DNA of 36,996 nucleotides, taken from positions 24,734 through 61,729 of the forward strand of contig PAHO01000047.1 of NCBI GenBank assembly GCA_002705085.1, given 5' to 3'. Each line of letters starts with the position of its first letter. Positions within the stretch are counted from its first letter, which is position 1. The notes below the pieces were generated by a model, which worked only from the letters and a program-made list of their open reading frames with translations, was not told the origin of the DNA and ran no database searches. This DNA is from Phycisphaerae bacterium (GTDB taxonomy: Bacteria > Planctomycetota > Phycisphaerae > Phycisphaerales > SM1A02). Positions 1-7,331 of this stretch are shown here, piece after piece. A program made the position numbers and the translations under genes.

Positions 1-114
1 GTGCGGTGGTTCGAAGGAGGCTGGACGCTCTACGAAGCCGACCGGCGACGGCGTCTGGGAGATGCTGCGGTCAATCCGACGCGGTTGAAATATCGAAAGC
101 TAACGCGAGGCTGA
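1..114 (+). CDS. ettA: C-terminal end of EttA-like ABC-F ATPase (partial)
   Basis: The first 37 codons are open in frame 1 and end at TGA 112-114; the gene begins left of the window. The translated tail contains WFEGGW, then YEADRRRRLG, then RLKYRKLTR. This matches the extreme C-terminus of energy-dependent translational throttle A (EttA), where FEGN..EYE..KK..LG is followed by a P.RIKY.. ending. In that family the protein binds the ribosomal E site and couples ATP level to translation. The ATPase domains are outside the window, so only the family assignment of the tail can be supported. The next gene is convergent, with one base between the stops and no terminator hairpin visible. Confidence 0.8.
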   Translation: MRWFEGGWTLYEADRRRRLGDAAVNPTRLKYRKLTRG

Positions 115-115
115 A

Positions 116-634
116 TTAAGCGACAGACTTTATTTGTTTCGCATGACAATCTTGTGCCGAAGGCAAAAATTTGTCGCCTCCGTAAAAACTGATCACCTTG
201 CAACGCTCCAATGCCTTGTTGGGATCACGGTGATCATCGACATGTAGCCTTCCTGCGCGGACAACATATTTTGCAAAGTCTTTGATTTGTTCTGAACCAA
301 TTGTTTTCTCTTTTTTCAACCCCAACAATTCATGTTGGATGAACAGCGCCGTTGGGATCAGGTACGGAGCAGAGAGGACCTTCATCGCAGATGTTCTGAG
401 CTCACTTTCCTCAAGAAGTTTTTTCCAAGAAGCTGACATCTCATCATTATCAGATTTGGGACTGTTTCGGACGTCAACCATGAACTGAGCGCAATAACGC
501 AACGAAAGGATTGCCCTGCTCATACGGGCTGTTGCACCCAGATAATTCTTAATCAAATAACCCAAAACACCAGGAAGAATTGTGAAGGCTAAATATTCCA
601 TGTTTGTGGCAATCGACCAATCGCTTGCCCGCAA
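116..634 (-). CDS. hypothetical protein with N-terminal hydrophobic segment; AT-richer than neighbours
   Basis: I do not recognise this 172-aa protein. The longest reading starts at TTG 634. A GGAGGTGAT Shine-Dalgarno-like string formed by the end of the upstream BatA-like gene lies upstream, but its spacing to the TTG is rather long. An internal ATG at 601 (MEYLAFTILPGVLGYLIKNY) is the alternative start. Residues about 13-33 form one hydrophobic segment, and the rest is charged and soluble. Two 60-base samples of the gene are about 42-43% GC, against about 62% for a sample of the adjacent operon, suggesting different ancestry. It follows the BatA-like gene by 13 bases on the same strand and converges on the ettA end. 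It could be a late addition to the operon or a lineage-specific insertion. Confidence 0.6.
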   Translation of the reverse strand: MRASDWSIATNMEYLAFTILPGVLGYLIKNYLGATARMSRAILSLRYCAQFMVDVRNSPKSDNDEMSASWKKLLEESELRTSAMKVLSAPYLIPTALFIQHELLGLKKEKTIGSEQIKDFAKYVVRAGRLHVDDHRDPNKALERCKVISFYGGDKFLPSAQDCHAKQIKSVA

Positions 635-647
635 TTACAAACAGTTA

Positions 648-2552
648 TCACCTCCGCCACAACCACCATTCGCCAAGCAATACAGCCAGCACAACCAACA
701 GAATCCAAACCCGGATGCTCTTTTTGGCCGATCCCGAAACTTCATCGCTGATCGCCGTTCCCCGAAGTTGCAGCACCTCAGATGATCCAAGAAGGTTCTC
801 TTCGACATCGGTGCGATTGACCGCGTACCCCGTGGCCCGCTGACCCGGGCTTTGTACGACGTACCGACCGACCGACCGCAACGGCCCAAATTCCCCCCGC
901 CCATCAAAATCAAAGGGAATCTCAACCTCCAGCCCTGGCCCTGACAGCATCGCGTTTGCACCGGGTGTCCCTTGCAGACGCATCACATCACCAGGCTCAA
1001 AAGCATTGGCTTCTGGCACTTCCGAGAGCCACGCTGCAGTGTTGGCAAGAAAAGCGATGAACCCAGGCAACGCCGGCCAGTTGCTCTGCATGGGATCAAA
1101 GCCGACCGCCACCACCCGGCGGCCCGGGGGTTCGGCGGCAAACACCAACCCTCCGCCCGGACCACTCATCAACTCGGTCACCCCCCGGGACGCTTTCCAA
1201 GTGGGAGCGTTCAGGATTTCAAGCCGGCCCACCCCCACGCCTCGCATCACGGGATGAAGGGCTTCGATGGCCATCACCACCGCGGGCGCCGTCTGGTCGC
1301 TGACTTGGCGAATCCCCAGACCGTTGGGAATGCCGCCCAAAACCAAATGCCGACCTTCGGGCAAGATCGCATCTCCCAAGGATTCTGCAGGCCACACGGT
1401 GAAGTCATATCCCGTTTGGAGTGCTTCGACGGAGTCGACCACATCAAAGGAAGCAGGACTCAACGACTCCAATCCAAATCGAACCAAGTCAGGAACCGGC
1501 GCGATGGCCTGGACCCGCAAGGGTTTGGGGGGAGGAAGTTCAAGCCACGCCGTGTTGTCCGCGGGATTGGCATCCGACACCACCACTTCTGCCTCAAGGG
1601 TCGCGCCAGCATCCAATGTGAATGGGCCAAGCACCAGATCCAAACGAGCGTACGGGGCATCATCACGCGGTTCCGGTGCCGCAATGGTGCGGGTGGCCAC
1701 CACCGCATCATCGACCCGAAGCACCAACTCGCCGTCAACCGCAGCCCCTTCAGCAATCAAACCCACCAAGACCCGAACCTGCCGGGGATCACGCACATCG
1801 CGATCGGCCGCAAAGACCGAGTAGGACCAATTCTTTGGATCGGCTGAACCCACGCGGTGGTACACCAAGGATTCTCCAGCCTCCAAAAATCGATCGGCCA
1901 AATCAGGAATCCGGCCATCGCTGATGCACTCGATCACCGCCGGGCCGCCAACTGGCCAAGGCGATTCAGGGTCGGTGTTGGTGGCATAAGCACGGGCCAA
2001 ACGCAGGGCGGGAACAGCCCGCGTCGGTTGATCGGTGGGCGTGATTTCTGCAATCGAACGACGAAGCTCCGCCGCACTGCTCGTGAAGCGACACTCCACC
2101 ACCGCATCGCCCGAGAAAGAGAGCACCATCGTTTCACCCGACTCTGAAAAGAGGGCGCCCCCTCCATGCAGAGCATCGATACGGGCGAGGGCAACATCTT
2201 TCGCATGCTCCAACCGGGTCCGACCGTCGTCGGTATCGACCGCCCGCATCGATCCGGATGTATCGATCAGCAAAATCGTCCGTTGGCCGGATTCGCCCGC
2301 CCCCTGAACCCGGGGCCGGGCGATTGCGAACGCAATCAACAGGAGCACCAAAATTTGCAACACCAACAACCAGCGCCAGCGCAGCCGCTGGAAAGGCGCG
2401 TTGGCACGCATGTCCTCGATGGCCTCCCGCCAAAGACGCTGGCTGGAAACAGGCGTGCGGGCTCGGCGGAGCTTCAAAAACCACAAAAGCAAAAGCGGCG
2501 GCAGCACAGCCGCAGCAAGCACCAGTCCAGCAATCGGAGAAAGGAAGTTCAT
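648..2552 (-). CDS. BatA-like membrane protein with von Willebrand A domain
   Basis: A 634-aa membrane protein. The N-terminus has two hydrophobic segments (about 7-26 and 60-78) around LKLRRARTPV, the arrangement of the BatA / aerotolerance-regulator N-terminal domain. A VWA domain follows from about residue 92, with an intact metal-ion-dependent adhesion motif DTSGS (D97, S99, S101). A long beta-rich middle region follows, and a final membrane helix near 612-631 ends in a short WRR tail. The ATG start at 2552 overlaps the TGA of the upstream DUF58 gene (ATGA), which supports this start. In Bat systems VWA proteins work with a MoxR ATPase in the envelope; the substrate is unknown here. It is the last clearly coupled gene of the operon. 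Calling it BatA rather than a general planctomycete VWA protein is an inference. Confidence 0.85.
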   Translation of the reverse strand: MNFLSPIAGLVLAAAVLPPLLLLWFLKLRRARTPVSSQRLWREAIEDMRANAPFQRLRWRWLLVLQILVLLLIAFAIARPRVQGAGESGQRTILLIDTSGSMRAVDTDDGRTRLEHAKDVALARIDALHGGGALFSESGETMVLSFSGDAVVECRFTSSAAELRRSIAEITPTDQPTRAVPALRLARAYATNTDPESPWPVGGPAVIECISDGRIPDLADRFLEAGESLVYHRVGSADPKNWSYSVFAADRDVRDPRQVRVLVGLIAEGAAVDGELVLRVDDAVVATRTIAAPEPRDDAPYARLDLVLGPFTLDAGATLEAEVVVSDANPADNTAWLELPPPKPLRVQAIAPVPDLVRFGLESLSPASFDVVDSVEALQTGYDFTVWPAESLGDAILPEGRHLVLGGIPNGLGIRQVSDQTAPAVVMAIEALHPVMRGVGVGRLEILNAPTWKASRGVTELMSGPGGGLVFAAEPPGRRVVAVGFDPMQSNWPALPGFIAFLANTAAWLSEVPEANAFEPGDVMRLQGTPGANAMLSGPGLEVEIPFDFDGRGEFGPLRSVGRYVVQSPGQRATGYAVNRTDVEENLLGSSEVLQLRGTAISDEVSGSAKKSIRVWILLVVLAVLLGEWWLWRR

Positions 2553-3472
2553 CGGAGCAGACCTCCCCGGCGAAGCAATTCAAACAACACCAATTCTGGA
2601 TCAAGTGAGGTATCAAGTTCAACCAGCCGTCCCCCCGCTCGGCGGACTTCAGATTCGAGGTTCGATCGATCCGCATTCAATCTTGCGTGATAGGCCTGCA
2701 GCAAACTTCGATTCACGGTGACTTCCACACCCCCCTCTTGCTCCACGTCTTCCAGACGAAGATCACCGGCAAGACCATTGGCGCCTGGATCCAACTCTTC
2801 TGGGCACAGCGTCCGCAGCACCCAAGTCTCCCAGCCACTGGACGCCGCCCGACGTACCGCATCAGCCGCGCCGTCCTCCAGACAGTCGGAGAGAAGGATC
2901 AAGACCCCTCGACCTTGGCGACCTCCAGAAACGCGCCCCACCGTCTCGGCGAGATCCGATCCGCCACTTGCCCGCGCATCCAGAAGCCAACTGGAAAGCG
3001 GCAACGATCGGGAACCACCGCGAAGCCCGGCCAGATCTGGAGGGCACGATCCACCAAGTCCATGAACCCTCAGACGGTGTCCCGCACGGAGCGCGACCAC
3101 GCCCAAGCACAACGCCATGCGCCGGGCGAACAAAAACTTGTTGGGGTTGCCCCAATCCATCGAAGCAGAGGCGTCGAGCAACAGCGCCACCGTCAAATCT
3201 TCCTCTTCAATGAAGACCTTGGTGACCAACCGATCCAAACGGGCGAACACGTTCCAATCCACGAACCGAAGGTCATCTCCGGGTTCGTAATCGCGATGTT
3301 CAGCAAACTCCAAACCACCCCCACGCTTCCGGCTTCGACGTTCTCCGCTCCGCGCCCCACGAATGGCACGGCGGGCCACCACATCCATGCGGGACAGTTT
3401 GGCCAGCAAACCGCCGGGAGCCAATTCCTCCATGGTGGTGGGGGCAGGATCGCGAGTCTCACCAAACCTCAT
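2549..3472 (-). CDS. DUF58 domain protein with VWA-like fold
   Basis: A 307-aa soluble protein with the DUF58 signature in order: GGGLEFAEHRDYEPGDDLR (about 51-69), VDWNVFARL (71-79), VKVF-like KVFIEEE (85-91) and then LLLDASASM, a MIDAS-type motif (D100, S102, S104). DUF58 proteins typically sit directly beside MoxR ATPases and VWA membrane proteins and are thought to be adaptor or partner proteins in MoxR complexes. The ATG at 3472 overlaps the moxR stop, and its own stop overlaps the BatA-like start, so the three genes are probably translationally coupled. No membrane segment is apparent. The family assignment is strong; the cellular role is inferred from the gene pair. Confidence 0.93.
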   Translation of the reverse strand: MRFGETRDPAPTTMEELAPGGLLAKLSRMDVVARRAIRGARSGERRSRKRGGGLEFAEHRDYEPGDDLRFVDWNVFARLDRLVTKVFIEEEDLTVALLLDASASMDWGNPNKFLFARRMALCLGVVALRAGHRLRVHGLGGSCPPDLAGLRGGSRSLPLSSWLLDARASGGSDLAETVGRVSGGRQGRGVLILLSDCLEDGAADAVRRAASSGWETWVLRTLCPEELDPGANGLAGDLRLEDVEQEGGVEVTVNRSLLQAYHARLNADRSNLESEVRRAGGRLVELDTSLDPELVLFELLRRGGLLR

Positions 3473-4449
3473 GCGGCATGCTCCCGGGGCACGAAACGCA
3501 CAAGATCGTCGATCACTGCGTCAACATCACCACCCCGAGCCAGGAAAGCGAAGGTTGGCAGCAACCGATGACGCAAGACCGGACGAGCGACTCGGCGGAG
3601 ATCCACCATTCCAATGTGGGAACGCCCCTCCAAAAAAGCAAGCGCTTTGGCCATACCCAAGAGCGCTTGACCGGCCCGAGGACTCGCCCCACATTCAATC
3701 TCATTGCCAAGGTCTTGCGGTGCGTGTTCGGATGCCGGATGGGTGGCCAAAACCAAACGTGCGGCCCAATCTCGGACCGGAGTGGCCACCAAGACCTGGC
3801 GGACCGCCTCTTGCAATGCCAAGAGATCTTCAGGTCCCATCACTGGCTTGGGCGTGGACATCATCTTTCCGGTGGTCCCACGCGTGATGGCGGCCAAAGC
3901 CTTGGCATCAGGGGTCGGGATGCGAATCATGGTGAGGAATCGATCAAGTTGGGCCTCCGGCAAAGGCCAAGTCCCTTCTTGTTCGATGGGATTCTGGGTG
4001 GCCAGCACATGAAATGGCTTTGGCAAGGTTCGAGTCACCCCAGCCGAAGTGACCGTGTACTCTTGCATGGCTTCAAGCATCGCCGATTGCGTTCGGGGAG
4101 TGGCGCGGTTGAGTTCGTCGGCCAGAACAACTTGATGAAAAATGGGACCGGGACGGAAGACGACAGCCCCTGGGGTGTTGGATTGCTCGGGCAGGACCAC
4201 ATCTCCGCCAGTGATATCCATGGGCATGAGGTCGGGGGTGCACTGAACACGCCCCAAATCCAAACCCGCCGAAATCGCCACGGTCCGAACCAGCGTGGTT
4301 TTCCCCAACCCCGGCGCTGATTCCAACAGGGCGTGACCGTCGGCCAGCAAGGTGAGCATGAGTTCGGTCACTGGCGCCGGATCACCAACCATGTGGCGCT
4401 CCACTTCCGTCCGCCAGAGGCCCACCAACTTTTGTTCAGCACCGCTCAA
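3469..4449 (-). CDS. MoxR-family AAA+ ATPase
   Basis: A 326-aa AAA+ ATPase of the MoxR family. Visible motifs are Walker A APGLGKTT (45-52), a GxD region typical of MoxR after PDLMPMDITG (72-81), GPIFHQVVLADELNRA with Walker B (D111, E112), sensor-1 ATQNP (150-154), PEAQLDRF (164-171) and SPRAGQALL in the C-terminal lid. The start is taken as TTG at 4449: it overlaps the preceding stop (TTGA), has GAGGAG seven bases upstream, and gives the normal N-terminal length. The first in-frame ATG (residue 20) would cut into the helix before Walker A. MoxR ATPases act as chaperones or remodelling factors for partner complexes, often metal-containing ones, with VWA proteins. Both immediate neighbours are such partners. 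Confidence 0.95.
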   Translation of the reverse strand: MSGAEQKLVGLWRTEVERHMVGDPAPVTELMLTLLADGHALLESAPGLGKTTLVRTVAISAGLDLGRVQCTPDLMPMDITGGDVVLPEQSNTPGAVVFRPGPIFHQVVLADELNRATPRTQSAMLEAMQEYTVTSAGVTRTLPKPFHVLATQNPIEQEGTWPLPEAQLDRFLTMIRIPTPDAKALAAITRGTTGKMMSTPKPVMGPEDLLALQEAVRQVLVATPVRDWAARLVLATHPASEHAPQDLGNEIECGASPRAGQALLGMAKALAFLEGRSHIGMVDLRRVARPVLRHRLLPTFAFLARGGDVDAVIDDLVRFVPREHAA

Positions 4450-7331
4450 GGCTCGTCTCCTCGCTGCGATTTGCGTTTGGCATCAAGCAAACGCTGCATG
4501 GCCGCAGAACGGTCAGTCGGCTTGGGTTCTGGAGAAGGCGGAGGCTGAGCATCAGGTTCCGCTGAGGCGTGCGGCACAACTGGGCTTTCAACTTGCCCAT
4601 CGACACCGCGAGCCTTGGCGACGCGCTCGCGCTGATCACCTGCAGCCACCCGACCCGCCAACGTGGTCTCTGGCGCCTCGACGGGCCCTCGACGAAGAAT
4701 GGAGGACCAATCCAGAGCCAAACGTCGTACCGCCACATCCAACAGAAAAACAAGTGCGGACAGAATCAACGCGATATCCCAAACGGGCAAACGGGCCTCT
4801 CGGAAGGCAAGGCCGTCTCGGGTGAAGAGGGATTCAGTTCCGTTCAAAACCCGACCCGATGTGCGACGGGCAGCGCGTTCGAGTGCGGTCACGTTGTCCC
4901 GGAGTGCCCGGAACTCTTCGGGATAAGGCATATCAATGGCCCCGAGCACCCGATCGATCGAGGCCTCACCAGGTCGGCGACCGGCGACGGAAACAAGCCA
5001 CGACCCTTCGTCACGCAAGGGGAATTCACCACGCCATCGGCGGGGACCAACCTGACGAAGTTTGAGAGGCAGTCGTTGCCCTTGCGGGCCCACCGCGACC
5101 GCCTCAAATCGACGCAACAACCCGGTGGGGTTGTCATCGATGGTCTCGATCTCGACCACCGCCCGTTCACCCTTGCGATCGGTACGCAGGGCGATCTCTC
5201 GAGATTGTCCCGGACGCATCGCCCAGCGTGCCAGTTGCTCCCAAAAGCGGTCGTATTCAGGCCAATTGACCCAGTCATTGGCCCACACCCGACCAGCATC
5301 GGTGGTGATGGCCACCGATCGACCGGCGCCCGCCGACCACCAAGCCACCAATGGATCGGGTTCATCTTCACCCGTGTCCACTCCTGAACCCAAACTCGCG
5401 GTACCACCTCGAGCGCCCGTCAGAACCCAACCTCGGACCGGCGGGAGAGCGGACAGACCATCCAGCGGACCGCCCACCAAACCACGCTGCATGGAGGGCG
5501 TGACCGAAACACCTTCTTGGATCAAACTCCTTGAGATACGACGTGCTTCGCGGATGAAGATGGCCGGGAGTTTGTTGGGATCATCCACTTTGAAGAAACG
5601 ACCCCCAGTGGAAATCGCGGTGGCTTCCATCGCCAGTTGGTCTTGACGCGAACCATGTCCGCCCACCATCACGGTGGTGACCTGCACACGGTTGGCATTG
5701 GCCTCTGCGAGCGTGGTTGGGGTTGGGGGCGACGGATCACCGTCAGAGATGACAATGATCTGACGCATGGCCGCAGGGGTTTCCGCCAGCCCGGCGATCG
5801 CAAGTTTCATCGAGGGATCAAAATCAGGCATGTCGCCATAGGTCAAGGCGGCCGTCGCGGCAAACGCAGATTTTCGGTCACCCACCCGCTGCATGGGCAA
5901 GACCCAACGGCAGCCTTTACTTTCATCACCAGCACGGAAGCCACTCCAGTCGAATTCCACCATGCCGACAAAGTCAGCAGGATGAAGCGTCTCAATCGCG
6001 GCTTCCGCCACCCGCCGGCCCCAATAATTCCCTTCGGGCATTTCGCACGAATGCATCACCATCGCGATGGCACCGCCGGGAAGTTCTTTGGTCTGCGGCG
6101 GCTGGCAATCAATCGGGAAGACATCGGCCAACTCACTGCCCAGCCAACCTCCCGCACCAAAAGACCGACTCCCACCAACCGTCAGCAATCCCACCCCCAG
6201 CTCAGTGACCGCACGGGAGAGGGCGGCATCCTGTCCATCGGTGAACGACCAACGCGGAACGTTGGACAGCACCACCAAATCAAATCCTGCGAAATACGAC
6301 AAGTCCGCCCCGGCGGCTTCAGGTGATTGTTGGGAGACTTCCAATCCAGAAGCACGCAACGCTTCAGCCAGCGGACCAGCGGCGTCCGGGCTGGTTTCAA
6401 GGAGGAGGACGCGACCCTCACCTTCAACAAACGTCAGTGCGGTCCCCACATTGTTCTCAGGACGGTCGATGGATTGGGAAGAGGACGGTTCAAACACCGC
6501 ACGCCAGGAGACGGTTCCCCCACCTTCAAAATTCTGAGGGGATTCCCAGACACTCCGGCCCTCTGGCAGTTCAACGGACAAACCCATTCCCGGAGCTGAT
6601 GGGTCCAGGTCAATTTCGATCCCGGAACGAAAGAGGCGAAGCGTCCCGGCGGTGGGTCTTTGCGCGAGGACCGCGATCCGGATGGGACTCCGCTGACCCG
6701 GTCGTACTCGGGTTGGTGCCGCAACCGATTCCACCCGAACTTCGGCATCACGTTGATGCTGAATCGGGAAAACATCAATGGGAATACCCGCAGCAGTCGC
6801 ACGAGCAACCGATTCACCAAAAGTCCCTTCGGTATCCACCCCATCCGAAGCCAGAACCAGACGGGCCCGTGCGTCGTCGGGGAGAATCGAGAGGGCAGTG
6901 GCCACGGCCGCCCCCAAATCAGTGGCATCGCGGCGGCTGGGTTCCAGCGGCACTCGGACTTGGCCACCAATGACGGGCATTTCCAAAATGGCAGGCTCGG
7001 CTCCAACCGCAAGCACCCCCAACCGGTCTTCTGGTTGTCTTTCAGGATCATTGTCCGCCGCCAAGGCCAACGTATCTAAAGCATGTTGCAGTTCGGAATC
7101 TGGGATGGATTGAGTCCGATCCAGAATCACAATCGTGGCGACATCTTCGGATCTTTGCACTCGGTGGACGTCCGCTGCCGCCAACAACACCAAAGTCCAA
7201 GCCAATGACCGCAAACCCAATGCCAAAAGGGTGCGCCGTGGCTCACTCATCAAGCGATTTTTTGACCAAACCATCAGCATGGGGAGCAGAACCAATCCCC
7301 ACAACCATTCAGGATGATCGACGCTGATCAT
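4446..7331 (-). CDS. large membrane protein: VWA - GATase-like - degenerate VWA
   Basis: A 961-aa protein. The N-terminus has two hydrophobic segments (about 10-22 and 37-53). The first VWA domain starts near 65 and carries D71, T73, S75 (DRTQS), a threonine near 137 (ATDLG) and ASDG (D163), so its metal site looks intact. Around 305-410 is a GATase1-like alpha/beta domain (VLLLETSPD, then FDLVVLSNVP, then GVGLLTVGGSRSFGAGGW) of the type found in large planctomycete VWA proteins. A second VWA-like domain follows, in which the first motif is replaced by VMHSCEMP, so it probably does not bind metal. One membrane helix lies near 850-868, and the last 86 residues are a proline/charge-rich cytoplasmic tail. 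The ATG at 7331 overlaps the stop of the NHL gene, and its stop overlaps the moxR start. Likely an envelope partner of the MoxR ATPase. Confidence 0.88.
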   Translation of the reverse strand: MISVDHPEWLWGLVLLPMLMVWSKNRLMSEPRRTLLALGLRSLAWTLVLLAAADVHRVQRSEDVATIVILDRTQSIPDSELQHALDTLALAADNDPERQPEDRLGVLAVGAEPAILEMPVIGGQVRVPLEPSRRDATDLGAAVATALSILPDDARARLVLASDGVDTEGTFGESVARATAAGIPIDVFPIQHQRDAEVRVESVAAPTRVRPGQRSPIRIAVLAQRPTAGTLRLFRSGIEIDLDPSAPGMGLSVELPEGRSVWESPQNFEGGGTVSWRAVFEPSSSQSIDRPENNVGTALTFVEGEGRVLLLETSPDAAGPLAEALRASGLEVSQQSPEAAGADLSYFAGFDLVVLSNVPRWSFTDGQDAALSRAVTELGVGLLTVGGSRSFGAGGWLGSELADVFPIDCQPPQTKELPGGAIAMVMHSCEMPEGNYWGRRVAEAAIETLHPADFVGMVEFDWSGFRAGDESKGCRWVLPMQRVGDRKSAFAATAALTYGDMPDFDPSMKLAIAGLAETPAAMRQIIVISDGDPSPPTPTTLAEANANRVQVTTVMVGGHGSRQDQLAMEATAISTGGRFFKVDDPNKLPAIFIREARRISRSLIQEGVSVTPSMQRGLVGGPLDGLSALPPVRGWVLTGARGGTASLGSGVDTGEDEPDPLVAWWSAGAGRSVAITTDAGRVWANDWVNWPEYDRFWEQLARWAMRPGQSREIALRTDRKGERAVVEIETIDDNPTGLLRRFEAVAVGPQGQRLPLKLRQVGPRRWRGEFPLRDEGSWLVSVAGRRPGEASIDRVLGAIDMPYPEEFRALRDNVTALERAARRTSGRVLNGTESLFTRDGLAFREARLPVWDIALILSALVFLLDVAVRRLALDWSSILRRGPVEAPETTLAGRVAAGDQRERVAKARGVDGQVESPVVPHASAEPDAQPPPSPEPKPTDRSAAMQRLLDAKRKSQRGDEP
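4457..4462 (-). promoter_or_regulatory. ribosome binding site fixing the TTG start of the MoxR gene
   Basis: Read on the minus strand, GAGGAG is followed by seven bases and then TTG at 4449-4447. No comparable site precedes the first in-frame ATG. This, with the stop/start overlap, decides the TTG start. Confidence 0.6.

Noticed and set aside
112-118. Terminator between ettA and the convergent gene
   Set aside because: Only one base separates the stop codons and no stem-loop with a T-run was seen.
972-1847. 291-codon open frame on the plus strand opposite the BatA-like gene
   Set aside because: It is antisense to a gene with clear VWA domain motifs; its product is rich in His, Arg and Pro, as expected of a shadow frame.
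3478-4320. 280-codon plus-strand frame opposite the MoxR gene
   Set aside because: Antisense to well-conserved AAA+ motifs; no recognisable domain or ribosome site.
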